A stretch of DNA of 64,000 bases. It comes from Micromonospora sp. MW-13 (GTDB lineage: Bacteria > Actinomycetota > Actinomycetes > Mycobacteriales > Micromonosporaceae). The stretch's first letter is position 1. Each line of letters begins with the position of its first letter. Shown piece after piece: positions 51,979-59,036 of this stretch. The stretch covers positions 18,960-82,959 of the forward strand of contig NZ_QKKX01000056.1 in assembly GCF_003434305.1 (NCBI RefSeq), written 5' to 3'. Made by a program: the position numbers and the translations under genes. Below the pieces are notes generated by a model. The model was given only the letters and a program-made list of their open reading frames with translations, had not been told where the DNA came from and did not search any database.

Positions 51979-53121
51979 ATGACCGACGAGTACGACGTGG
52001 CGGTGGTCGGGGCGGGCCCCGCCGGGGCAGCCGCCGCGCTGGCGGCCCGCCGGGCCGGGGCCCGGGTGCTGCTGCTGGACCGGGCCGACTTCCCCCGGGA
52101 CAAGGCGTGCGGCGACGGCATCGCCGCGCACGCGCTGGACGTCCTCGCCGGGCTGGGCGTCACCGGCGCCGTCGACGGGTACGCCCCGCTGCCCCGGCTG
52201 CGGCTGGTCGGGCCCGGCGGCGGCGCGGTGGCCCGGCCGCTGCCCCGGCCGGCGTACACGGTGCCCCGGGAGGTCTTCGACGCCCGGCTGGTGGCGGCGG
52301 CGGTGGCGGCCGGCGCGGAGCTGCGCCGGCACGCCGTGCGCCGGGTCGAGGCGCGCGGCGGGCGGGTGGTGCTCGACGGCGACGTCGCCGCGCGGGCGGT
52401 GGTCGGCGCGGACGGCGCCGGATCGGTGGTCCGCCGGGTGCTCGGCCACCCGCCGAACCCGGACCGCCACCTGGCGCTGGCCATCCGGGGGTACGCCCCG
52501 GCCCGGCCGGGCCCGCCCGAGCAGCTCATCGTCACCTCGGCGCCGCGCTGGCCGGCGTACGCCTGGTCGTTCCCGATCGGGGACGGGCGGGCGAACGTCG
52601 GGTACGGGGAGGTGCTGCGGGGCGAGCCGCTGACCCGCGCCCACCTGCTGGACCGGCTGGCCGCGCTGCTGCCCGGCACCGACCCGGCCGAGGTGACCGC
52701 ACTGCGCGCCCACCACCTGCCGCTGTCCACCCACCGCCCGTCGCCCGGCCGGGGCCGGCTGGTGCTCGCCGGGGACGCGCTGTCGCTGATCAATCCGTTC
52801 ACCGGGGAGGGGATCTTCTACGCGCTGCTCTCCGGCGCGCTGGCCGGGGCGGCGGCGGCCGGCGACCCGGCGGGGGCCGCCCGGCGGTACGCCGAAGCCC
52901 TGCGCCGCCGCCTCGGCACCCACCTGCGGCACAGCTCCACGGCGGCCTGGCTGGCCCGGCGGCGGTGGGTGGTCGACGGGGCGGTGCGCGCGGCGCGGCG
53001 CGACGACCGGGTCTTCGGCACGGTCGTTGAGCTGGGCCTCGGCGACGGCCGGTTGGACGCGCGCACCCTCGCGATGATCGGCATCGGTCTCTCGGCCCGG
53101 GATCGGCCACCGCGGGACTGA
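51979..53121 (+). CDS. Geranylgeranyl reductase-family FAD-dependent oxidoreductase
   Basis: 380-residue flavoprotein with N-terminal FAD dinucleotide fold VAVVGAGPAGAAAALAARRAG, the family CGDGI block (DKACGDGIAAHAL), and the second FAD motif LAGDALSLINPFTGEGI. Relatives reduce double bonds of geranylgeranyl or menaquinone side chains, and MenJ of mycobacteria is one. The following gene is a short-chain cis-prenyltransferase, giving an isoprenoid context. ATG 51979 follows GGGGAGG. Confidence 0.87.
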   Translation: MTDEYDVAVVGAGPAGAAAALAARRAGARVLLLDRADFPRDKACGDGIAAHALDVLAGLGVTGAVDGYAPLPRLRLVGPGGGAVARPLPRPAYTVPREVFDARLVAAAVAAGAELRRHAVRRVEARGGRVVLDGDVAARAVVGADGAGSVVRRVLGHPPNPDRHLALAIRGYAPARPGPPEQLIVTSAPRWPAYAWSFPIGDGRANVGYGEVLRGEPLTRAHLLDRLAALLPGTDPAEVTALRAHHLPLSTHRPSPGRGRLVLAGDALSLINPFTGEGIFYALLSGALAGAAAAGDPAGAARRYAEALRRRLGTHLRHSSTAAWLARRRWVVDGAVRAARRDDRVFGTVVELGLGDGRLDARTLAMIGIGLSARDRPPRD

Positions 53122-53152
53122 TCCGGGTGGCGGGTCGCTACTCTGCAAGGTG

Positions 53153-53923
53153 ATGACTCTGCGGAACCTCCTCTACTCCGTGTACGAGCGGCGGCTGACG
53201 GCCAAGCTCGCGGGCAGGCCGGTGCCCCGGCACGTGGGCGTGATGTGCGACGGCAACCGCCGCTGGGCCCGGGAGATGGGCTTCGTCGACCCCAACGACG
53301 GGCACCGGATGGGCGCGGAGCGGATCAAGGAGCTGCTGCGCTGGTGCGACGCCGCCGGGGTGGGACACGTGACGCTCTGGCTGCTCTCCACCGACAATCT
53401 CTCCCGCCCGGCGGAGGAACTGGACCCGCTGCTCCAGATCATCGAGGACCTGAGCACCGAGCTGGCCGAGGAGGGCAATCCCTGGCGGCTGCGGATGGTG
53501 GGGGCGCTCGACGTCCTGCCGGCGCACCACGCGGCGGCGCTCAAGGCGGCCGAGGAACGGACCCGGCAGCGCACCGGCGGCGCCCAGGTCAACATCGCCG
53601 TCGGGTACGGTGGCCGGCGCGAGATCGCCGACGCCGTCCGCTCGCTGCTGCTGGAGCATGCCGCGGCCGGCGGGACCATCGAGGAACTGGCCGAGGCGCT
53701 GGACGTCGACCACATCTCCGAGCACCTCTACACCCGGGGCCTTCCGGACCCGGATCTGATCATCCGGACCAGCGGCGAGCAGCGGCTGTCGGGCTTCATG
53801 CTGTGGCAGTCGGCCCACTCGGAGTTCTACTTCTGCGAGCTGAACTGGCCCGACTTCCGCCGGGTCGACTTCCTCCGCGCGCTGCGCTCGTACGCCACCC
53901 GCCAGCGCCGTTTCGGCGCCTGA
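53153..53923 (+). CDS. uppS: Cis-prenyltransferase (isoprenyl transferase, UppS family)
   Basis: 256-residue Z-type prenyltransferase condensing isopentenyl diphosphate with an allylic diphosphate. The pyrophosphate-binding block MCDGNRRWA is at about 32-40, with RMGAERIKELLRWC, LWLLSTDNL, NIAVGYGGRREI, and C-terminal RTSGEQRLSGFMLWQSAHSE plus FRRVDFLRAL. The TDNLSRP stretch where undecaprenyl synthases have SxENWxR resembles the short-chain (Z,E-farnesyl-type) mycobacterial group. TACTCT (53139-53144) lies eight bases before ATG 53153. Confidence 0.92.
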   Translation: MTLRNLLYSVYERRLTAKLAGRPVPRHVGVMCDGNRRWAREMGFVDPNDGHRMGAERIKELLRWCDAAGVGHVTLWLLSTDNLSRPAEELDPLLQIIEDLSTELAEEGNPWRLRMVGALDVLPAHHAAALKAAEERTRQRTGGAQVNIAVGYGGRREIADAVRSLLLEHAAAGGTIEELAEALDVDHISEHLYTRGLPDPDLIIRTSGEQRLSGFMLWQSAHSEFYFCELNWPDFRRVDFLRALRSYATRQRRFGA

Positions 53924-53946
53924 GGCCCCCGCCCTTCCCTTCCCGG

Positions 53947-54014
53947 CGATCTTGCACTCAGGGTCCTGTTTTGTCCCAGTTGTCCGCTCTGTCCGGGCGG
54001 GCAGTGCAAGATCG
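53947..54014. terminator. Inverted repeat CGATCTTGCACT between convergent genes
   Basis: Perfect 12-bp arms (53947-53958, 54003-54014) enclosing 44 bases between the prenyltransferase and otsB genes. The first 10 bases of the arm recur at 61699. Confidence 0.7.
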
Positions 54015-54026
54015 GTGGGGGTGGGG

Positions 54027-54851
54027 TTAGCGCAGCCGGAGGAGGGCCTCGGTGAGGAAGTCGCCGAGGGCGGCGGGGGACTCGATCGTCAGGTCGGCGG
54101 CCTCGGCGACCTCGTGGCCGGTCTCCGGGTTCGCCACCGCAACGCAGACCCCGAGGAACTCCGGGTCCGCCGCCGCGCGGGCGCGCAGCGCCGCGAACGC
54201 CTTGATGTCGGAGACGTCGTCGCCGAAGTACCAGGCGCCGCCGGCGTCCCGGACCACCTCGCCGATGACCATGCCCTTGTCCCGGTCGACCGGCGGCTTG
54301 ATCTCCAACACCATCCGGCCGGCCTGCACGCGCAGCCCGAGCCGCTCGGCCTGCGCCTGGCCCCACTCCTGCACGGCCGCGCCGAGCTGTGGGGCGGTGC
54401 GCCAGTGCAGCGCCACGGAGAGCCGTTTGAACTCGACCAGCGCCTCGGCCGGCAGTTCGGCGCGGGCGAGGTCGGCCAGCTCCCGCATGGTCGGCACCCA
54501 GGGCAGCGCGGCCGGCTCGGTGACCGTCTCGCCGCCCGAGTGGCTGTGCTCCAGCCCGTAGAGGCCGTAGAGGTCGACGCCGTCCAGCCCGCCGAGGTGG
54601 TCGCGGAGGAACTCGACCGGCCGGGCGGAGACGATCGCGATCCGGCGGACCAGCGGCGCGAGGGCCTCGATCGCAGCCAGCACCTTCGGGGCCGGCTGCA
54701 CCGCCGTCGGGTCGTCGTCGACGGGCGCGAGTGTGCCGTCGAAGTCGAAGAAGAGGACGATGTCGCCCACCCGGCCAGCGGTCGCCCGCCAGGCCCGGTC
54801 GGCGTCCAACGGGGTCTGCGGCTGCTGGTTGCCCAGATTCAACGGCGGCAC
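54027..54851 (-). CDS. otsB: Trehalose-6-phosphate phosphatase
   Basis: 274-residue HAD-type phosphatase releasing trehalose from trehalose 6-phosphate. The nucleophile motif DFDGTLAPVDDDP lies at about 34-46, with IVSARP, GLEHSH, EIKPPVDRDKG and the acidic motif YFGDDVSDIKAF. No otsA is adjacent. GTG 54851 is seven bases after TACGCT on the reverse strand: leaderless. The longer open frame upstream is not coding. Confidence 0.93.
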   Translation of the reverse strand: MPPLNLGNQQPQTPLDADRAWRATAGRVGDIVLFFDFDGTLAPVDDDPTAVQPAPKVLAAIEALAPLVRRIAIVSARPVEFLRDHLGGLDGVDLYGLYGLEHSHSGGETVTEPAALPWVPTMRELADLARAELPAEALVEFKRLSVALHWRTAPQLGAAVQEWGQAQAERLGLRVQAGRMVLEIKPPVDRDKGMVIGEVVRDAGGAWYFGDDVSDIKAFAALRARAAADPEFLGVCVAVANPETGHEVAEAADLTIESPAALGDFLTEALLRLR

Positions 54852-54919
54852 GCGCGACAGCGTACCCCGGGGTGGCCGGCGTATTCGTGGCCGAGACGAG
54901 ACTCCCGGACCGGTCCAGT

Positions 54920-55273
54920 TCAGCGTTCGGCGGCTCCCCGACCCCGGCGTCCGAACGGCACCACCTCGGCGTCCTGACCGTGGCTGAGCAGGTAGCCCTC
55001 CACGAAACCGGTGTTCCGGTCGCCGGTACGCGCCTCGATCTCGTTGAGCCGCGCCACCAGGAACTCGGTGAGCGCGCTGATCCGGTCGTTGAGCCGGTCG
55101 TGCAGCTCGGCGACGACGGCCAGGACGACCGCCGTACCGGCGGTGGTGAGCGCGAGGACGTTGGCGACCACGGGAAGCTGCCCGCCGCCGACCACGCCGA
55201 TCACCAGGTTGCCGGTCACGGCGGATGTCAGGGACACCACCGCGACCACGACTGCCAACCACTTCAGGGTCAT
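54920..55273 (-). CDS. Small membrane protein with two N-terminal helices
   Basis: 117 residues: hydrophobic helices at about 3-28 and 32-54, then a charged amphipathic helix (HDRLNDRISALTEFLVARLNEIEAR) and a cytoplasmic tail ending RRGRGAAER. No named family. AAGGAGGGG precedes ATG 55273 at good spacing. It lies upstream of otsB on the same strand. Confidence 0.7.
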   Translation of the reverse strand: MTLKWLAVVVAVVSLTSAVTGNLVIGVVGGGQLPVVANVLALTTAGTAVVLAVVAELHDRLNDRISALTEFLVARLNEIEARTGDRNTGFVEGYLLSHGQDAEVVPFGRRGRGAAER

Positions 55274-55436
55274 GGACAGACCCCTCCTTCTGTCCCGCAG
55301 GGCTGAGTTCGGCCTTGTCCCGTCCCCCCGCCGACGACGAGCCCAAGCAGTACGAATAGGGACGCTAGCGCTCCCGTTCCGCTCCCGGAGGAAAACGATT
55401 GGGTCCGACCTGCGGTTCTTTCGCCATCTGAGGAAA

Positions 55437-55877
55437 CTAGCCCGCCCGATTACCTCTTTTTCGGACATCGGCGGGGAGAGTTGGGCGGTAAGCGAGGTAA
55501 CGAATGGTTTCCCGGATGTGGAACTTCTCCGTGTCCGACACGGTGGGGTCGACCAGCCGGCGCAGCAGCGCCTCCACGTCCGGGTCCATCGGGGGCGGGC
55601 CGGGCGCGGAGCGGGGGGTGGCCGCCCGGTCCCAGCCCAGCACCCCGAAGGCGGCCGTCGGGTTGAGGCCGAGACCCTCGCAGAAGGCGACCACCCGCTC
55701 GGCCTCCGGGTCGCTGGCCCAGTCCCCCCGGACCCAGCGGTTGATGGTCTGGCGGGAGACGCCGGTGCGCCGGGAGACCTCGGTGCCACTCCAGGCGCGC
55801 ATCGCCCGGGCGTCGTCGAGGGCCCGGCGGACGAAGGCGGCAAAGGCGATCTTCCGGGCGTGAGCGCTCTCGGTCAC
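55437..55877 (-). CDS. XRE-type helix-turn-helix regulator
   Basis: 146 residues. The HTH (WSGTEVSRRTGVSRQTINRWVRGDW) occupies about 27-52, followed by GLNPTAAFGVLGWD and a helical C-terminus with VEALLRRLVDPTVSDTEKFHIRETIRYLAY, a layout found in actinobacterial and phage XRE proteins. GTG 55877 is six bases after TACCGT on the reverse strand: leaderless. It faces an operon of small genes across about 265 bases containing three 18-bp operator-like palindromes. Confidence 0.87.
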   Translation of the reverse strand: MTESAHARKIAFAAFVRRALDDARAMRAWSGTEVSRRTGVSRQTINRWVRGDWASDPEAERVVAFCEGLGLNPTAAFGVLGWDRAATPRSAPGPPPMDPDVEALLRRLVDPTVSDTEKFHIRETIRYLAYRPTLPADVRKRGNRAG

Positions 55878-55927
55878 TCCGTGACGGTACGACCACTCGC
55901 GTCCGGCGGGGTCTCCGGGCACGCTTG

Positions 55928-55945
55928 TGTCACGTGAACGAGACA
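55928..55945. promoter_or_regulatory. XRE operator candidate A
   Basis: TGTCACGTGAACGAGACA. The outer TGTC/GACA arms are palindromic. Situated about 40 bp upstream of the XRE -10 hexamer. Confidence 0.6.
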
Positions 55946-56052
55946 CGCGTACGGGGCCGCAGTCGGCCGTGTCCGACATTGCTTACGAGGGGTCTCACCT
56001 GGGCAGAGTAGGTGCCCGTCAGTGCCGGCGCGATCGGACGAAAAGCTGATAC

Positions 56053-56070
56053 TGTCACGTTCATGGGACA
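56053..56070. promoter_or_regulatory. XRE operator candidate B
   Basis: TGTCACGTTCATGGGACA, immediately upstream of a TACCGT -10 candidate (56074-56079) for the rightward operon. Confidence 0.6.
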
Positions 56071-56080
56071 ATTTACCGTG

Positions 56081-56098
56081 TGTCACGTGCCTGAGACG
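56081..56098. promoter_or_regulatory. XRE operator candidate C
   Basis: TGTCACGTGCCTGAGACG, immediately downstream of the TACCGT at 56074-56079. Sites B and C begin 28 bases apart and bracket that -10. Confidence 0.6.
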
Positions 56099-56110
56099 AT
56101 TGGTGCTCGC

Positions 56111-56146
56111 ATGCGTCCCTCACCCGGTACGAGGGGGGTGTGGTGA
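56111..56146 (+). CDS. Possible 11-codon leader ORF
   Basis: MRPSPGTRGVW with its TGA overlapping the GTG (56143) of the next gene as GTGA. No Shine-Dalgarno is evident. May serve only to couple translation; could also be chance. Confidence 0.3.
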   Translation: MRPSPGTRGVW

Positions 56147-56487
56147 CCGAACTCGCCACCCGCGCCCAGGCCTTCGGCCTGATCGCGGAGGGGGTGGCCG
56201 CCGGGCTGAGCGCGCCGTGGCGCCTGTACCTCGCCCGGGGCTGCCGTTTCCTGTCGCTCAACGTGGGGGACCGGGCGGAGTGGAACGCCTGGCGGACCCA
56301 TCTCGGCTGCCCGGAGCTGAGCGTCCGGGTCTACGACGCCGGCGGCGAGATCCGCCGCTCCTCGGTCGCCGAGGTGGTCCTGGACGGCTGCCGGATCAGC
56401 GTCGAGCTGACCGAGGAGGTCAGCACCGACGACCTGGACCGGCTGCTGGTCACCGACCCCACCTCCGTCGAGCCGGAGGAACGGTGA
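56143..56487 (+). CDS. Hypothetical protein of the XRE-divergent operon
   Basis: 114 residues, no recognised family. It appears soluble and alpha/beta: TELATRAQAFGLIAEGVAAGL, then LARGCRFLSLNVGDRAEWNAW and an acidic C-terminus. GAGGGGGG precedes; GTG 56140 and 56143 are both possible. It is the first sizeable gene of a chain linked by overlapping stop/start codons to the ORFs at 56484 and 56555. Function unknown; control by the divergent XRE protein is inferred. Confidence 0.65.
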   Translation: MTELATRAQAFGLIAEGVAAGLSAPWRLYLARGCRFLSLNVGDRAEWNAWRTHLGCPELSVRVYDAGGEIRRSSVAEVVLDGCRISVELTEEVSTDDLDRLLVTDPTSVEPEER

Positions 56488-56558
56488 ACGCCGCCCCGCC
56501 CCGCCGCGCCGTCCGGGCCTCCGCCGGTGTCCCGCGTCGCCGGGGAGCCGCCGGATGA
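56484..56558 (+). CDS. 24-residue basic micro-ORF linking two genes
   Basis: GTG at 56484 overlaps the previous stop (GTGA) and its own TGA overlaps the next ATG (ATGA). The peptide VNAAPPRRAVRASAGVPRRR plus GAAG is Arg/Ala-rich. GGAGGAAC sits upstream at proper spacing, so it is probably translated, either as a small protein or as a coupling device. Confidence 0.5.
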   Translation: MNAAPPRRAVRASAGVPRRRGAAG

Positions 56559-56941
56559 GTCCCTTCCTCGCGGTCTTCCTCGTCCTCGTGCTCGGCTCGA
56601 CCAGCTACGCGGCCGGCCGGCTGCACGGTCAGCTCAGTTACCGGATCGGTTACCGCTTCGGCTACCGGCAGGGGTACTTCGACGGCGACCGGGGCGCCTG
56701 GAACCGGCGCCGCCGGGAGGCCCAGGCGGCCATCGCCTCCGCCCTGGCCGGCCCGCCGCCGGCCCGCGACCGGGACGGCCGGGCCGCCCGGCAGGGCACC
56801 ACCTACACCGGCTCCTCCTTCGCCGCCCCGTCCCGCGGGGGCACCGTGGCGGTCGCGGCACCGGTCGCCGCGCCAGTCGCCGTGCCGGCCACCGCGAGCG
56901 GTCGGCACCCCACCGGCGCCCTGGTCCGGTGGCAGGGCTGA
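56555..56941 (+). CDS. Small single-pass membrane protein with GYR repeats
   Basis: 128 residues. An N-terminal transmembrane helix (about 3-20) is followed by an aromatic/glycine motif SYRIGYRFGYRQGYFDGDRG, then an Ala/Pro/Arg-rich disordered tail. Not recognised. Translationally coupled (ATGA) to the micro-ORF upstream, and last gene before a triple hairpin. Confidence 0.6.
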   Translation: MSPFLAVFLVLVLGSTSYAAGRLHGQLSYRIGYRFGYRQGYFDGDRGAWNRRRREAQAAIASALAGPPPARDRDGRAARQGTTYTGSSFAAPSRGGTVAVAAPVAAPVAVPATASGRHPTGALVRWQG

Positions 56942-57017
56942 CCCGGCCCGGCCGGCCGTCGGCTTCCGCCGGCCCGAGGGAGGGGTGACCGCCGGCTGCC
57001 GCCGGAGCGGCACGAGC

Positions 57018-57122
57018 ACGGTGCGCCGTCCGCGGCGGACGCGCACCGTCGGGACCACGTCAGACCGGTGACCGTGGTCCCACCGGCCGGGATGCGCGCA
57101 GGGGGCATGCATCCCGGCCGGT
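57018..57122 (+). terminator. Three consecutive hairpins
   Basis: Hairpin 1: 57018-57049 (ACGGTGCG/CGCACCGT with an inner CGTCCGC/GCGGACG). Hairpin 2: 57051-57059 with 57073-57081 (9 bp). Hairpin 3: 57082-57095 with 57109-57122 (14 bp). They follow one another almost without gaps; probable tandem terminator of the small-gene operon. Confidence 0.6.
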
Positions 57123-57208
57123 TCCGCCGCGACTGTTCACCGACCCGTCGCCGGAGATCCAGTCGACAACCTCTAGCCGGGACGTCTCGGCGGGGCTAGC
57201 GTCTAGTC

Positions 57209-57352
57209 ATGGCACGGGGTTCTCCCGGGCCAGCCGGCCAGCCCGGATCTGCGACCTCGCGCACGGGGCCCGCATCCGACCCCGTGTCCCCGGGCACCGG
57301 ACGAGGCGGAACGCGGGTGGCCGGGTGCCCATCCGTCGGAGCAGGCCTGTGA
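57209..57352 (+). CDS. 47-codon ORF coupled to phoH2 (PhoAT-like position)
   Basis: ATG 57209 is six bases after TAGCGT (57197-57202), the window's leaderless pattern. The product is a 47-residue Gly/Pro/Ser/Arg-rich peptide starting MARGSPGPAGQPGSATSRTG. Its TGA overlaps the phoH2 GTG at 57349 (GTGA). In mycobacteria phoH2 is preceded by an overlapping small ORF, phoAT, reported as its antitoxin; this ORF has the same position and coupling. I cannot show sequence similarity, so function is by position only. Confidence 0.5.
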   Translation: MARGSPGPAGQPGSATSRTGPASDPVSPGTGRGGTRVAGCPSVGAGL

Positions 57353-58758
57353 CGACTCGCCGTACCCCCGCCGGTGCCGACCAGAACCCGGCCGCGACTG
57401 CCACGACCCGCCGTGCCACCCGGAGCCGCCGCGCGGCTGCTCCGGTCGAGCCCGAGGAGCCCCGACCAGCCGGCCAGGCGTTCGTCCTGGACACCTCGGT
57501 CCTGCTCTCGGACCCGGCGGCGTTCCACCGGTTCGCCGAGCACGAGGTGGTGCTACCCCTCGTGGTCATCTCAGAGTTGGAGGGCAAGCGGCACCATCCG
57601 GAGCTGGGCTGGTTCGCCCGGCAGTCGTTGCGCATGCTCGACGAGCTGCGCGTGCGCCACGGTCGGCTGGACCGGCCGGTGCCGGCCAACGACGCCGGCG
57701 GCACCCTGCGGGTGGAGTTGAACCACACCGACGACGGCGTGTTGCCGCCCGGCTTCCGCAACGAGTCCAACGACGCCCGGATCCTCTCGGTGGCGCTCAA
57801 CCTGGCCGCCGAGGGGCGGGACGTGACCCTGGTCAGCAAGGACATGCCGCTGCGGGTGAAGGCGGCCTCGGTCGGGCTGCGCGCCGACGAGTACCGGCAC
57901 GGCCAGGCCAGCGACCCGACCTGGACGGGGATGTCCGAGCTGGAGTTGGGCGAGGACGAGATCGGCGCGCTCTACGCCGGCGAGACCCTCGACGTGGACG
58001 GCGCGGCCGGACTGCCCTGCCACACCGGGCTGGTGCTGCACTCCGGGCGCGGCTCCGCGCTGGGCCGGGTGCTGCCCGACAAGACGGTGCGGCTGGTCCG
58101 GGGCGACCGGGAGGCGTTCGGGGTGCACGGCCGCTCGGCCGAGCAGCGGGTCGCCCTCGACCTGCTGCTGGACGAGTCGATCGGGATCGTCTCGCTGGGC
58201 GGCCGGGCCGGCACCGGCAAGTCGGCGCTGGCGCTGTGCGCCGGCCTGGAGGCGGTGATGGAGCGGCGCCGGCACAAGAAGGTGGTCGTCTTCCGCCCGC
58301 TCTACGCCGTCGGCGGCCAGGAGTTGGGCTACCTGCCCGGCTCCGAGACCGAGAAGATGTCGCCCTGGGCACAGGCGGTCTTCGACACCCTCGGCGCGGT
58401 GGTGCACGAGAACGTGCTGGAGGAGGTCATGACCCGGGGCATCCTGGAGGTCCTCCCGCTCACCCACATCCGGGGCCGCAGCCTGCACGACGCCTTCGTC
58501 ATCGTGGACGAGGCCCAGTCGCTGGAGCGGGGCGTGCTGCTCACCGTGCTGTCCCGGATCGGCCAGGGGTCGCGGGTGGTGCTCACCCACGACGTCGCCC
58601 AGCGGGACAACCTGCGGGTGGGCCGGCACGACGGGGTGACCGCCGTGATCGAGACGCTCAAGGGCCACCCGCTGTTCGCGCACGTCACGCTGACCCGCTC
58701 CGAGCGGTCGCCGATCGCCGCGATGGTGACGGATCTACTGGAGGGCGTTCCGCTCTGA
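57349..58758 (+). CDS. phoH2: PhoH2-type protein: PIN ribonuclease fused to PhoH ATPase
   Basis: 469 residues. The basic N-terminal tail precedes a PIN domain (about 44-190) with acidic residues in VLDTSVLLSDP (Asp48), SELEGKR and NESNDARIL, then a PhoH ATPase (about 255-465) with Walker A GRAGTGKSAL near 285 and Walker B FVIVDEAQS near 384. Mycobacterial PhoH2 couples RNA unwinding to cleavage. GTG 57349 was chosen for its overlap with the upstream micro-ORF; a start at 57325 is possible but has no better signal. Confidence 0.92.
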   Translation: MTTRRTPAGADQNPAATATTRRATRSRRAAAPVEPEEPRPAGQAFVLDTSVLLSDPAAFHRFAEHEVVLPLVVISELEGKRHHPELGWFARQSLRMLDELRVRHGRLDRPVPANDAGGTLRVELNHTDDGVLPPGFRNESNDARILSVALNLAAEGRDVTLVSKDMPLRVKAASVGLRADEYRHGQASDPTWTGMSELELGEDEIGALYAGETLDVDGAAGLPCHTGLVLHSGRGSALGRVLPDKTVRLVRGDREAFGVHGRSAEQRVALDLLLDESIGIVSLGGRAGTGKSALALCAGLEAVMERRRHKKVVVFRPLYAVGGQELGYLPGSETEKMSPWAQAVFDTLGAVVHENVLEEVMTRGILEVLPLTHIRGRSLHDAFVIVDEAQSLERGVLLTVLSRIGQGSRVVLTHDVAQRDNLRVGRHDGVTAVIETLKGHPLFAHVTLTRSERSPIAAMVTDLLEGVPL

Positions 58759-59036
58759 TCGCGATGTTTGTCCGTTAGGCTGATCGTTAGCCCTAATTGT
58801 CCGTGTGGCCCAAGTCACAATTGGGGCGGGTGGTTTCCCATTGGTCTCACTGTGCGCGATGGTGTCCAACGAGCGTCCACGTCCCGGAAAGATCGTCCGC
58901 CGTCATCCGACGGCGGGGCGGGCGGAACCGGGTGCGTCGGCTGCGACCGGCAGGGTCGGGGCGCTCACAGCGCGGGCCGACCCCTCCGCGGGTCGGGGTC
59001 GTGCCGTGTCCTTGCCCCCGACGAAGGGACCACTTC
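58759..59036 (+). promoter_or_regulatory. Structured leader region before the transglycosylase gene
   Basis: 278 bases without a convincing gene. A CCCTAATTGT (58791-58800)/ACAATTGGGG (58817-58826) hairpin with one wobble may end the phoH2 transcript or act as an operator. Further downstream are a CCGCCGTC/GACGGCGG hairpin (about 58900) and CGACCC/GGGTCG (about 58980). c-di-AMP (ydaO) riboswitches often precede such hydrolases in actinobacteria, but I do not see that motif's conserved blocks. Confidence 0.4.

Noticed and set aside
58759..59036. c-di-AMP (ydaO) riboswitch before the transglycosylase gene
   Set aside because: The conserved ydaO blocks, such as the GGGTGAATCC-like and CCCGTCAGCTAACCTCG-like segments, are absent.
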